From contig NZ_BAEV01000012.1 of NCBI RefSeq assembly GCF_000246895.1, positions 1 to 55,500 of the forward strand: 55,500 nt of DNA, given 5' to 3'. The notes beneath the pieces are model-generated. The model searched no databases and was not told where the DNA came from. It saw only the letters and a list, made by a program, of their open reading frames with translations. Shown piece by piece: positions 44,412 through 53,406 of the stretch (within the stretch, counting starts at the first letter, position 1; every line of letters begins with the position of its first letter). A program made the position numbers and the translations under genes. Source of the DNA: Clostridium arbusti SL206. Lineage in GTDB: Bacteria > Bacillota > Clostridia > Clostridiales > Clostridiaceae.

Positions 44412-46652
44412 TTATTTTGTGTATTTACTTTTAATAAACTTGCTAGCTTTACCTGCATAATATATTGTTAATTTGTGAAGAGATCTTGTACATGCTATAT
44501 ACAATAATCTTTTATCTAATTCAGTAAAATAATTTTCATTAGAAACATTATATACTATAACCGCATCAAACTCTAATCCTTTTGCCATATAAGATGATAC
44601 AATTAAAGTTCCCTTTTTCATTTCTATATTACTTTCATCTATACTTTTTACATTGATACTTTTCTTTAGATTATGATACAAACTTTCTTTCTCCATTTCA
44701 TTCTTACATATAATGGCTACAGATTCATATCCCTGCTTATAGTACTCTTTTATCTTATTTATTATTGATTCATTTATTTCTTCTACATTAGATTTAAATA
44801 TAGTTTCAGGTTTTTCCTCGTGTCTTTCAAAAATTAATGAATCATCTTTAATTTTTAATAGACTTTGTGCAAAAGCATTTATTTCAAATGAAGATCTGTA
44901 CCCCTTTTTTAAAAACAATTTTAATGATTTTCTCTTATTAAGTATTCTTTCTATTTCATCATAGATATTCTCATTTTTATCTTTTTCAATGGATTGATTT
45001 ATATCGCCAAGTACAGTAAATCTTGCAGACTCAAATAAAATGCTAAATATTTTGTAGTGAATTGGATAATAGTCCTGAGCCTCATCAATAACAACTTGCC
45101 TTATTTCTTTAAACACATCACTACCTTCTATATTCAGCTTAATGTATAAAAGAGGTGCTGAATCCTCAAAAGAAATAAATCCTTTATTTAAATTTTCTCT
45201 AGTTTCCTCTATGATATTTTTAATATTTTCAGGAAGCTTTAAGCCTTTGCTTAATCTGAAGAAAAGTTCTTCGCTATAAAATAAACCCTTATATACCTCT
45301 AAATAAGATATATTGGTAAAACATCTCAATGTTTTCATAAATTTTTTTGCTTCTTTTATGGCTAAAAGTCTACTAAAAGATTTTTCTTCAAATTCATGTC
45401 CATAACTGTTTTTAACTATGTTTTCTATTTTACTAAGTCTTTTTTTCCTCATAGAATGTACCTTGTGAAGTATGATATTCTCCATTCTCTTAAGCCTCTT
45501 TGACATAGGCATATTGATTTTATTATTTAAAAATTTATTTTTTAATTCCTCTCTAGTATCAATAACCCTTCCATCATAATATATATCTTTAAATGAAATA
45601 AGCCTATGTTCATAATACTTTATAAATCTATCTATAAGCTTTATAAATTCCATGGATCCTTTAAATTCTATATTTTCAATTTCATCAATACTTTTTTCAC
45701 TATTCTGATTACTTATTATACATTCTAAAGCTATATTTCTATTTTCAATCTTGAAATTATTGCCAAAAGCTTTTTTAATGATTTCATCATAGGTTGTTTC
45801 TATAACATTTTCTTCACCAAGTTCTGGTAATACATTGGAAATATAATTACTAAATATAGAATTTGGAGAAATTATAATTATATTGTTAGAACTTAATTTC
45901 AAACCTGTATACAATAAAAATGCAATTCTATGAAGTGCTATAGATGTCTTTCCACTTCCTGCTACACCTTGAACTATTAGTAATTCATTATCCGTATCCC
46001 TTATAATTATATCTTGTTCCTTCTGTATGGTTTCTACTATATTTTTCATCTTAGAAGATGAATTTCTACTCAATACGTCCTGTAAAACTTCATCATTAAT
46101 AGTAATGCTGCTATCAAAAAAATATTTAAGTTGTGATTTTTCTATTTTATATTGTCTTTTCAAACTAACTTTGCCTGTAATCTGCCCCTTTGGTGAAATA
46201 TAAGAGGCATCTCCAAGCTCCTTTCTATAGAATATACTGGAAATTGGAGCACGCCAATCATAAACATATATATCATTAGTTTTTGAATCCATTAAATTAT
46301 GGAGTCCTATATATATTTTATCTTCATCCTCAAAATTATCTTCCTTGAAATCAAACCTTCCGAAATAAGGACATTTAATCATGGATTTATACTTTTTTAT
46401 CTCTTTTTTAAGGCTGCATAAATTTCTATTATCATTATTTACCTCCATAAGATAATCTGTCACTTCAGGAATTTTATCAAAATCATTGGAGAAGTGAACA
46501 CTATTTTCCCACATCTCCTTTCCGGACGCAATAAGTTTACTAAGTTTGCTTGGGAGATTATTTTCTTCCTTTAGCAGTGATTTTTTTATTAAACTCACTG
46601 TTTTATCCAAATAGCTTTCTTCATTTTCTCTTTCCTCTTTAATACTACACAT
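44412..46652 (-). CDS. HelD-like RNA polymerase-associated helicase, paralogue 2
   Basis: About 746 residues from the ATG at 46652 (GGAGG 8 nt upstream). Same architecture as paralogue 1: coiled-coil N-terminus, YDWRAPISSIFYRKELGD, Walker A GVAGSGKTSIALHRIAF, VIDEAQDYYPIHY, GYRSSFEINAF and MAKGLEFDAVIVY. The DNA between the two is unrelated, so this is a spaced pair rather than a fresh tandem duplication. The two diverge clearly and may act on different polymerase states. Confidence 0.87.
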   Translation of the reverse strand: MCSIKEERENEESYLDKTVSLIKKSLLKEENNLPSKLSKLIASGKEMWENSVHFSNDFDKIPEVTDYLMEVNNDNRNLCSLKKEIKKYKSMIKCPYFGRFDFKEDNFEDEDKIYIGLHNLMDSKTNDIYVYDWRAPISSIFYRKELGDASYISPKGQITGKVSLKRQYKIEKSQLKYFFDSSITINDEVLQDVLSRNSSSKMKNIVETIQKEQDIIIRDTDNELLIVQGVAGSGKTSIALHRIAFLLYTGLKLSSNNIIIISPNSIFSNYISNVLPELGEENVIETTYDEIIKKAFGNNFKIENRNIALECIISNQNSEKSIDEIENIEFKGSMEFIKLIDRFIKYYEHRLISFKDIYYDGRVIDTREELKNKFLNNKINMPMSKRLKRMENIILHKVHSMRKKRLSKIENIVKNSYGHEFEEKSFSRLLAIKEAKKFMKTLRCFTNISYLEVYKGLFYSEELFFRLSKGLKLPENIKNIIEETRENLNKGFISFEDSAPLLYIKLNIEGSDVFKEIRQVVIDEAQDYYPIHYKIFSILFESARFTVLGDINQSIEKDKNENIYDEIERILNKRKSLKLFLKKGYRSSFEINAFAQSLLKIKDDSLIFERHEEKPETIFKSNVEEINESIINKIKEYYKQGYESVAIICKNEMEKESLYHNLKKSINVKSIDESNIEMKKGTLIVSSYMAKGLEFDAVIVYNVSNENYFTELDKRLLYIACTRSLHKLTIYYAGKASKFIKSKYTK

Positions 46653-46763
46653 TTCATCTACCTCCAAACTTTTTTCATAAAACCTATTGACTTATAATAT
46701 ATCATTGTGATATAATTTAGATGTAAAATATTATATTTTTAAGGTTTTGAGTTCAATTTTTAA

Positions 46764-47003
46764 TTATATAACAAAAAGGCATTCATGTAAAGTATGAATA
46801 CCATTTTGTGTTAAAGTCATATATAAATCTTCTAATAAACTATAATTAAAATAATCACTAGCAAAATCTCTTTCCCAACCAGCACCTTCAGCTAAAGCAT
46901 TTACAAGTTCTTCTTCTCTAGCCTCAAGATTTATCATACCACAATCAGTATATGCAAACCTTATTCGGCCACCTGCAATGCTATAATAAACATAAAAATC
47001 ACT
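46764..47003 (-). pseudogene. Orphan C-terminal gene fragment
   Basis: An 80-codon minus-strand frame with strong protein character (YYSIAGGRIRFAYTDCGMIN, EEELVNALAEGAGWERDF, ...GIHTLHECLFVI) runs from just after a TAG to a stop at 46764. There is no start codon or RBS. It looks like the conserved end of a larger, deleted gene. I do not recognise the family. A hairpin near 46773-46805 overlaps its end. Confidence 0.5.
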
Positions 47004-47067
47004 CTAGCATAAATTTCTAGTGTTTTTTGTATCTTTTTAAACATTCTTTAACTATAAATAATCTGCA

Positions 47068-47112
47068 TAAAAAGAGGCTGACACACTAATTTTTTATAGA
47101 CAGCCCCTTTTT
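47068..47112 (-). terminator. Terminator of Cys/Met lyase 1
   Basis: Stem GGGGCTG-C / G-CAGCCTC on the minus strand, followed by TTTTT; it starts at the stop codon of the upstream gene. Confidence 0.75.
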
Positions 47113-48251
47113 TATTTTATTGAAAGTGCTTTTTTAAAATCTTCTATTATATCATTCGTATCCTCAAGTCCTAAAGAAACCCTTATAAGACTATCCTTAA
47201 TTCCTAATTCTTCTCTTTCTTCTTTTGGTATGGCTGCATGGGACATCTTTGCTGGATAAGAAACTATAGTTTCTACTCCCCCAAGACTAACTGCTACTGC
47301 TGCAAGTCTAACTTTCTTCATGAAATTTCTAGCTGTCTCATCATCTTTAGTTTCAAAGGAAAGAACTGCACCTCCCCCCCTAGACTGTGAAAGATGAATG
47401 GCACTACCTGGATGATCAGAAAGTCCTGGATAGTAAACCTTAGCAACTTCAGCTTGCTCTTTTAACCAATTAGCAAGCTTTAATGCACTTTTTTGCTGAT
47501 AGTCAAGTCTTACCTTAAGAGTTTTAAGTCCTCTCAAAAGTAACCAACAATCCTGAGGCCCTAGAATTGCTCCAAAAGAATTCTGTACAAATTTAACTTT
47601 ATCTGAAAGCTCTTTTCCCTTTACTGCTACAAGTCCACTTACTACATCACTATGACCTCCAATAAACTTTGTAGCACTATGAACTACAATATCAGCTCCT
47701 AATTTAATAGGATTTTGTAAATATGGAGACATAAAAGTATTATCTACAATGACTATAATATCATGTTCCTTTGCTAATTCTATAACAGCTCTAAAATCAG
47801 TTATTTTTAAAAGTGGATTAGACGGCGATTCCAAAAATATTGCCTTTGTGTTATCTTTTATTCTCTCTTTAATTTCTCCAATATTAGTTGCATCAATAAA
47901 AGTTGTTTCCATATTAAACTTTGTAAAAAATGAAGAAGTTACTCTATAAGTACCACCGTAAACGTCTTTACAAACTAAAATATGATCTCCAGCAGAAAAA
48001 ATTGATAATACCGATGATATAGCGGCCATTCCTGAAGAAAAAGCAAAGCCACTATCTCCTTCCTCTAAAATAGCTATTGTATTCTCAAGGGCCTCTCTAG
48101 TAGGATTTCCCGATCTAGAATAATCATATTTACCAAAATTATCTATATCGAATTGATGAAAGGTAGATGCTTGATATATTGGTACGCTTAATGCTCCTGT
48201 ATTCTTATCTATTTCATTTCCATTATGAATAAGTTTTGTTCCAAAATCCAT
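47112..48251 (-). CDS. Cys/Met-metabolism PLP lyase 1 (cystathionine gamma-lyase/homocysteine lyase-like)
   Basis: About 379 residues from MDFGTKLIHNG; the ATG at 48251 lies 8 nt behind AGGGGA. PLP-binding Lys in SATKFIGGHSDVVSG, and conserved YSRSGNPTREALE and VDNTFMSPYLQNP. The family includes cystathionine gamma-lyase, gamma-synthase and beta-lyase, which cannot be told apart by eye. It follows paralogue 2 after repeat copy C (264 bp gap). Repeat C separates it from the SAM riboswitches, so shared control is uncertain. Confidence 0.85.
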   Translation of the reverse strand: MDFGTKLIHNGNEIDKNTGALSVPIYQASTFHQFDIDNFGKYDYSRSGNPTREALENTIAILEEGDSGFAFSSGMAAISSVLSIFSAGDHILVCKDVYGGTYRVTSSFFTKFNMETTFIDATNIGEIKERIKDNTKAIFLESPSNPLLKITDFRAVIELAKEHDIIVIVDNTFMSPYLQNPIKLGADIVVHSATKFIGGHSDVVSGLVAVKGKELSDKVKFVQNSFGAILGPQDCWLLLRGLKTLKVRLDYQQKSALKLANWLKEQAEVAKVYYPGLSDHPGSAIHLSQSRGGGAVLSFETKDDETARNFMKKVRLAAVAVSLGGVETIVSYPAKMSHAAIPKEEREELGIKDSLIRVSLGLEDTNDIIEDFKKALSIK

Positions 48252-48298
48252 TTTACTATCCCCTTTATATACGGTATTTAATACCATTACTTTGTTTT

Positions 48299-48458
48299 AG
48301 GCATATTCAAATAAATAAATAGTCAGTATGCTAGTCTATTTTGAATCCTACTACGTCAACAGAACCCTCAGATAGCTCACTATCCTCAGAACCCGTTTCC
48401 TTGTAGACTTCAAAATATACGTCGCATCTTTGACTTACTATTTATTTTCATATGCCTT
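48299..48458. repeat. ~160-bp inverted-repeat element, copy C
   Basis: Ends AGGCATATTCAAATAAATAA and TTATTTTCATATGCCT, flanked by TTA on both sides, compatible with a TA-type target duplication. It is inserted between the two Cys/Met lyase genes. Same orientation as copy A. Confidence 0.78.
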
Positions 48459-48515
48459 AATTTCATATTAATAAAATATACAATATATTTTAATTTTTCT
48501 TAACTACCTAGCCAA

Positions 48516-49661
48516 TTAAAAATTCAACGCTCTATCTAAGTCTCCTATTAAATCATTAATATTTTCTATACCTACAGATAATCTTAATAATTTATCTGTA
48601 ACTCCTATTCTATTTCTCATCTCCTCAGGTATAGCCGCGTGAGTTTGAAGATACGGGTAGGTTATAAGACTTTCAACTCCTCCAAGACTTTCTGCAAAAT
48701 ATATAATTTCAAGATTTTTAAGAACTTTTTCAATAAATTCTTTTTTTACAACAGTAAAGGAAATCATTGATCCAAAACCAGTGGCCTGCTTAATAGCTAT
48801 ATCATATCCTTTATGTTCTTTAAGTCCTGGATAGTAAACTTCATTGACATTTTTACATTTTCTAAGCCAGTCAGCTAATTTAATTGCATTCTCTTGCTGT
48901 TTTTCAACTCTTAATGCCAGTGTTTTTATCCCTCTAAGTATGAGCCAACTATCAAAAGGTGAAAGTACTGCACCCGTAGAAGTTTGAGTAAATTTTAATT
49001 CTTCAATAAATTTATTTGCTACTACTAGTCCCGAAAGAGTATCATTATGTCCACCTAAGAATTTAGTTCCACTGTGAATTACTATATCGGCACCTAAAGA
49101 TAATGGTCTTTGAAAATATGGAGTTAAAAAAGTGTTATCTACTATAGTCAATATTTTAAATGGTTCTGCAATAGCTGCTATCTTTTCTATATCTGTTACT
49201 CTCATCATAGGATTTGAAGGTGTTTCTATAAAAATTGCTTTAGTATTTTTTCTTACAGCTGCTTTAATCTTTTCTATATCTGTTGTATCCACATAATCAA
49301 CTTCAATTCCATATTTCTTATAAACTTTTTCAAATAATCTATATGTTCCTCCATACAAATCTTCTGATACAATTACGTGATCTTTAGGTAAAAAAAGTCT
49401 TAACACCGCATCTATAGCTGCCATTCCTGTTGAAAAAGCGAAACCACTTTTACCACCCTCAAGTTTTGCAATTGTCTTTTCAAGTTCCTCTCTAGTAGGA
49501 TTTTCTGATCTTGAATAGTCATATCCCGTACTTTGATTTAATCCTCTGTGACTAAAAGTTGCAGTTTGATATATAGGCATACTTATAGTTCCAGTCTGCT
49601 CATCCTTTTCTTTAGATCCATGCACCATAATTGTTTCTAATGCCCTACAATCCTCTTTCAT
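48516..49661 (-). CDS. Cys/Met-metabolism PLP lyase 2 (cystathionine gamma-synthase/beta-lyase-like)
   Basis: About 381 residues; the ATG at 49661 follows AGGAGGG. PLP Lys in SGTKFLGGHNDTLSG; YSRSENPTREELE and VDNTFLTPYFQRP. It is a paralogue of lyase 1, about half identical by eye. Tandem SAM-I riboswitches lie upstream on the same strand, so its expression should fall when SAM is plentiful; this supports a role in methionine synthesis. The leader also contains an IS200/IS605-like relic. Confidence 0.87.
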   Translation of the reverse strand: MKEDCRALETIMVHGSKEKDEQTGTISMPIYQTATFSHRGLNQSTGYDYSRSENPTREELEKTIAKLEGGKSGFAFSTGMAAIDAVLRLFLPKDHVIVSEDLYGGTYRLFEKVYKKYGIEVDYVDTTDIEKIKAAVRKNTKAIFIETPSNPMMRVTDIEKIAAIAEPFKILTIVDNTFLTPYFQRPLSLGADIVIHSGTKFLGGHNDTLSGLVVANKFIEELKFTQTSTGAVLSPFDSWLILRGIKTLALRVEKQQENAIKLADWLRKCKNVNEVYYPGLKEHKGYDIAIKQATGFGSMISFTVVKKEFIEKVLKNLEIIYFAESLGGVESLITYPYLQTHAAIPEEMRNRIGVTDKLLRLSVGIENINDLIGDLDRALNF

Positions 49662-49746
49662 AAAATCCCTCCTAAGACTACATGATTTTATATTAATCAT
49701 CTTAAATTAACTAATAAATTATTGTGTTATTTATCAATGAATCTTA

Positions 49747-49862
49747 CTTAGTGGGAGTTTGTTTCTCCCACTAAGTTTAGATGAATTATCTAGGGACGTG
49801 CAGCTGTTATCTCCCACTTAAAGAAGATGGGAGTGTTATAGCTGCTAGTCATCAGATAAAGC
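49747..49862. mobile_element. Possible 3'-end relic of an IS200/IS605-type element, copy P2
   Basis: Two strong hairpins: CTTAGTGGGAG / CTCCCACTAAG (49747-49775) and a compound stem GCAGCT...CTCCCA...TGGGAG...AGCTGC (49800-49845), ending TAGTCATCAGATAAAGC. This is the best preserved of three such ends. It lies inside the leader between the SAM riboswitch terminator and the lyase start. No transposase or tnpB gene is near. Confidence 0.45.
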
Positions 49863-49936
49863 AAAATATTCCTGTCATCTTTTATTTTATTATTTCTTTT
49901 CAGATACTTATAAAGCAAATTATTATTAATTGAAAT

Positions 49937-50078
49937 AAGCCTCTTAAAAATAAGAGGCTTATAGAAATTTAGCCCCTTATCTTTCAGAAAACACTGTAGG
50001 AATTAGCACATTTTCAGTTTTCACTGACTGTTGCTGGGTTTCATTGGGCCTATCCCTCCACCTCTCTTGATAAGAGTT
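49937..50078 (-). ncRNA. SAM-I riboswitch (S box), proximal of a tandem pair, with terminator
   Basis: Minus strand contains CTCTTATCAAGAGAGGTGG, then GGGATAGGCCCAATGAAACC, the pseudoknot-bearing region and a closing GATAAGGGG. Terminator AAGCCTCTTA / TAAGAGGCTT at 49937-49960. S boxes bind SAM and end transcription of methionine/cysteine genes. It acts on the lyase at 48516-49661. Confidence 0.93.
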
Positions 50079-50117
50079 TATTTAATTTTATATTTAAACA
50101 AATTTTAATTTAATAAT

Positions 50118-50278
50118 AAAAGCTGCTCTTCATAAGAAAAGCAGCAAATAATACATTATCCGCTTCTTTCCTTATCTCTCAGAAAATGATTCTGCTGGAA
50201 TTAACACCGTCACATTTTCAACAAAATGTCGGTTGTTGGGTTTCATCGGGCCAGTCCCTCCACCTCTCTTGATAAGAA
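50118..50278 (-). ncRNA. SAM-I riboswitch (S box), distal of a tandem pair, with terminator
   Basis: Minus strand has TTCTTATCAAGAGAGGTGG, GACTGGCCCGATGAAACCC, and the closing GAGATAAGGAA. Terminator GCTGCT-TTC / GAA-AGCAGC at about 50118-50148, followed by TTTTATTATT. Separated from the proximal copy by ~40 bp; a real tandem leader with two terminators. Confidence 0.93.
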
Positions 50279-50458
50279 CAAGATTTTCGTTATTAAATTT
50301 TCTTTAATTCATATGATAGCTATTATTCTTACTAATGTCAATAACTTTTTAATAAAAATTTAAAATGCAACTGTAAATTGATACTTTATTTATAATTAAG
50401 TTTTAAAATTACAGATAATTTTACTAATATAAAAGTTAAATATTGTATTTCAATAAAC

Positions 50459-50499
50459 AAAGGGAAAATAGTGCCTATAACAGCAACTATTTTCCCTTT
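50459..50499 (-). terminator. Terminator of threonine dehydratase gene
   Basis: Stem AAAGGGAAAATAGT / ACTATTTTCCCTTT immediately after the stop at 50504. Confidence 0.85.
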
Positions 50500-50503
50500 A
50501 TTA

Positions 50504-51748
50504 TTAATAGACCTTTTCTACATTATATCCATCTTCATTTAAAGCCTTTATTATTTCACTTATATGCTCATGACCATTGGTTTCTACTGTTACTTCAAGC
50601 ATAACATCTTTTAATCTATCAATAGCTTTGAATTGGTTATGTTCCAATTTTATTACATTAGCCTTTTTATTAGATAATATTTGAGATATTTTAAGTAACT
50701 GTCCTGGAGAATCTTGTAGTTTAACTGAGAAGCAGAATATTCTACCTCTAGATAACAATCCATTGTTTAACATTGATGCTATAGTTACTACATCTATATT
50801 TCCTCCACTTATTAGTGACACCACTTTCTTACCTTTGAAATCCAGCCTTTTCAAAGCCGCTAAAGACATTACTCCCGTCGCTTCTGCTACGAGTTTATGC
50901 TTTTCTAATAGTATAAATGCAGCCTCTATAAGTTCACAATCACTTACAGTAACAATTTCATCCACATATTTTTTTACAACTTCAAAAGTTTTATATCCAG
51001 GTTGCTTTACAGCCGCGCCATCAGCAATAGTATCAACTTTATCTGATGCAGTTAACACACCAGTATCAAAAGATACTTTCATAGCGTTTGCTCCTTCTGC
51101 TTGAACTCCTATAACTTTTATATTAGGATTAATAGATTTAGCAGCTACTGCTATGCCACTTATTAATCCACCGCCACCAATCGGTACTAAAATAGCATCT
51201 ACATCTTTTAGCTCATCAATTATTTCAAGTGCTATAGTCCCCTGTCCAGCCATAACATCTACATCATCAAATGGATGTATAAAAGTATATCCATTTTCTT
51301 TTTCCAATCTCTTAGCTTCTTCATAAGCCTCATCATAAATTTGGCCTTTAAGCACCACATCTACCCCATAACTTCTAGTTGCTTGTACCTTTATTAAAGG
51401 AGTAGTTTCTGGCATAACAATAGTTGCCTTAATTCCAAGTTTATTTGCAGAGTAAGCAACTCCTTGAGCATGATTTCCTGCTGAAGATGCTATTAACCCT
51501 CTTTTTTTCTGATCATCACTTAATTTACTTATCTTGTTTAATGCTCCTCTTAATTTAAAAGCTCCAGTAATTTGAAGATTTTCAGGCTTTATATACACTT
51601 CATTACCATTTTCATTGCTAAATTCTGAACTATATATTAATTTTGTATTTATACATATATCCCTTATTCTTTCTCTTGCCTCTAATACATCATTTAAAGT
51701 AATGTAATTTGCTTCATTCTCTACTTCTAATACTGAACTCTCTTCCAT
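50504..51748 (-). CDS. ilvA: Threonine ammonia-lyase (threonine dehydratase) with ACT domain
   Basis: A 414-residue PLP enzyme converting threonine to 2-oxobutanoate, the first step of isoleucine synthesis. PLP Lys in ENLQITGAFKLRGALNK, tetraglycine PIGGGGLISG, and a C-terminal ACT domain (SPGQLLKISQILSNKKANVI). The catabolic and biosynthetic types look alike, but the T-box upstream supports control by an amino acid, so I use ilvA. RBS AGGAAGGG. Confidence 0.88.
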   Translation of the reverse strand: MEESSVLEVENEANYITLNDVLEARERIRDICINTKLIYSSEFSNENGNEVYIKPENLQITGAFKLRGALNKISKLSDDQKKRGLIASSAGNHAQGVAYSANKLGIKATIVMPETTPLIKVQATRSYGVDVVLKGQIYDEAYEEAKRLEKENGYTFIHPFDDVDVMAGQGTIALEIIDELKDVDAILVPIGGGGLISGIAVAAKSINPNIKVIGVQAEGANAMKVSFDTGVLTASDKVDTIADGAAVKQPGYKTFEVVKKYVDEIVTVSDCELIEAAFILLEKHKLVAEATGVMSLAALKRLDFKGKKVVSLISGGNIDVVTIASMLNNGLLSRGRIFCFSVKLQDSPGQLLKISQILSNKKANVIKLEHNQFKAIDRLKDVMLEVTVETNGHEHISEIIKALNEDGYNVEKVY

Positions 51749-51800
51749 AACAATATCCCTTCCTTATACTATTTTATTAATATTTCAATAATTATAAACA

Positions 51801-52075
51801 AAAAATCTTTCGTCCTTATAAGCACACATATTAAGTCATATGCTCATAAGGACGAAAGATTAAGCTTCCGCGGTACCACCTTTTTTGTAGTTACATCATA
51901 ATAACTACCCCTTCAATCAGATCATTATGAGATGACTATCATAATTAATCTTAACCATATATCGCTGGTAACCGTCCTTATCTACTTAACAGAAGCCTTT
52001 CAATTTGGAAACTCCGGAGTGATCATTACATACCCATGCTAATATTAGCTTACACCAACCGCTAACTCTCTTTAA
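51801..52075 (-). ncRNA. T-box leader of threonine dehydratase gene (probable Ile specifier)
   Basis: The T-box core AAGGTGGTACCGCGG lies at 51868-51882 (minus). The terminator is a long stem, AATCTTTCGTCCTTAT paired with ATAAGGACGAAAGATT, followed by TTTTTG (51801-51861). Stem I starts AGAGAGTTAGCGG near 52072; the specifier-loop position holds AUC at 52021-52023, an isoleucine codon, before ACTCCGGAGT. Uncharged tRNA-Ile should favour the antiterminator and expression of the gene. The codon choice is an inference from alignment by eye. Confidence 0.88.
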
Positions 52076-52279
52076 ATAACAGATTGAATACTTTTTTCTC
52101 CATCTTAGTTTTAATTTTATAATCAGTTAATATGTTCTTAAGTATATTATTGTTTAATACAATTGTCAATACATTTTTTAACTCAAATTTTAATTTCACC
52201 CTAGCTATATCTATACTTCATTTAAATTCATTGTATATTCTTCTAATATCTATAAAAGTCAATTCACATTATGTATTTT

Positions 52280-52441
52280 AAGGCATATGAAAATAAATAA
52301 CAAGTCAAAGATGCGACGTATATTTTGAAGTCAACAAGGAAATAGGTTCCTAAGATAGTGAGCTATCTTAGGGTTCTGTTGACGCGGTGGGATTCAAAAT
52401 AGACTAGCATACTGACTAGTTATTTATTTCAATGTGCCTAA
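52280..52441. repeat. ~160-bp inverted-repeat element, copy D
   Basis: Orientation as copy B. Ends AGGCATATGAAAATAAATAA and TTATTTATTTCAATGTGCCT. The central hairpin is a perfect CCTAAGATAG / CTATCTTAGG with TGAG loop; other copies vary the sequence but keep most pairing. It lies between the T-box and the CPBP gene. Confidence 0.78.
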
Positions 52442-52514
52442 GTAATAATTCTTAGTTTTTATTAATATAATTTAAGGTATTAGTTTAAATTTATTAATTG
52501 TACAAGGAGTACTT

Positions 52515-53276
52515 ATGTCTAAATTTTATTCTTATCCTATTAAATTTACACCGAAATATAAAGCTCTTATTTATTTAACTCAAATACCCATTATGTATAT
52601 ACTTCTAGTTTATCATCCTATAAAAAATCATATACTATTCGAAGCTGTTTTTTATTTAATTTTCATTTTATTTGCTCTAACCTTTGGTTGGTCAGACACA
52701 TCATTATATTTGCAAAAGAATGATAAATCCTTAAAACAAATTCTAGTACTAGCCTTGCAATTATATTGCTTTCAAATAATAATATCTTCTGCAGTTATTT
52801 TACTTATGAAAAATTCAGACCCTCAAGGCATAAAAAATATGTCCTACTCATTTAATTATTACTTAAGCAATCATGTTGTACAAACAATAATCTTAGCCTT
52901 TAGCGAAGAATTTTTTAAGTTTACTATATTCATTGCAATTTTATCTTTAATAAATATGGATAACAAGTTTAATATATTTATATCCATTATATTTACATCC
53001 TTCATTTTTGGTGCTATGCATGCAATAAACTATAAACAAACTGCTATGATCCCTATAATGTTTAATACAATTCCATGTTTTATATATTTATTAAAATACA
53101 AAAGTCTCTATATTTTAATAGCTGCACACTTTATCTTTGATACTATTGCTTTTATATCTCATGTAGAGCCTCTAGGTCATGAAACTATACAGTTTGCAGC
53201 TTCTGCAATTTTAGTATTTATTATAGTGAACCAAGTTTTAATACCTAAGATAAAAAGAGTACTTGCTAAAAGTTAA
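52515..53276 (+). CDS. CPBP-family intramembrane metalloprotease
   Basis: 253 residues with about eight hydrophobic helices. CPBP (Rce1-like) motifs: SEEFFKF (usual EExxxR, the Arg being absent), FGAMHA and HFIFDT. Such proteins act as membrane proteases in bacteriocin self-immunity or other envelope processes. AAGGAG before the ATG. Alone, with a strong terminator; no bacteriocin genes are seen nearby. The family call is good; function is not known. Confidence 0.8.
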   Translation: MSKFYSYPIKFTPKYKALIYLTQIPIMYILLVYHPIKNHILFEAVFYLIFILFALTFGWSDTSLYLQKNDKSLKQILVLALQLYCFQIIISSAVILLMKNSDPQGIKNMSYSFNYYLSNHVVQTIILAFSEEFFKFTIFIAILSLINMDNKFNIFISIIFTSFIFGAMHAINYKQTAMIPIMFNTIPCFIYLLKYKSLYILIAAHFIFDTIAFISHVEPLGHETIQFAASAILVFIIVNQVLIPKIKRVLAKS

Positions 53277-53305
53277 GTTTTTATCTTTTAGCAAGTACTC
53301 TTTTT
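53252..53305 (+). terminator. Terminator of the CPBP gene
   Basis: Perfect stem AAAAAGAGTACTTGCTAAAAG / CTTTTAGCAAGTACTCTTTTT overlapping the last codons of the gene. Confidence 0.9.
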
Positions 53306-53406
53306 ACATTCCTCATCATTCTATTATAATTTATACAATTTTGGGTATATAATCTTAATATACACTAATATTAAAATCAAAAGCATGAAAGAAGGCATTA
53401 TATTTT

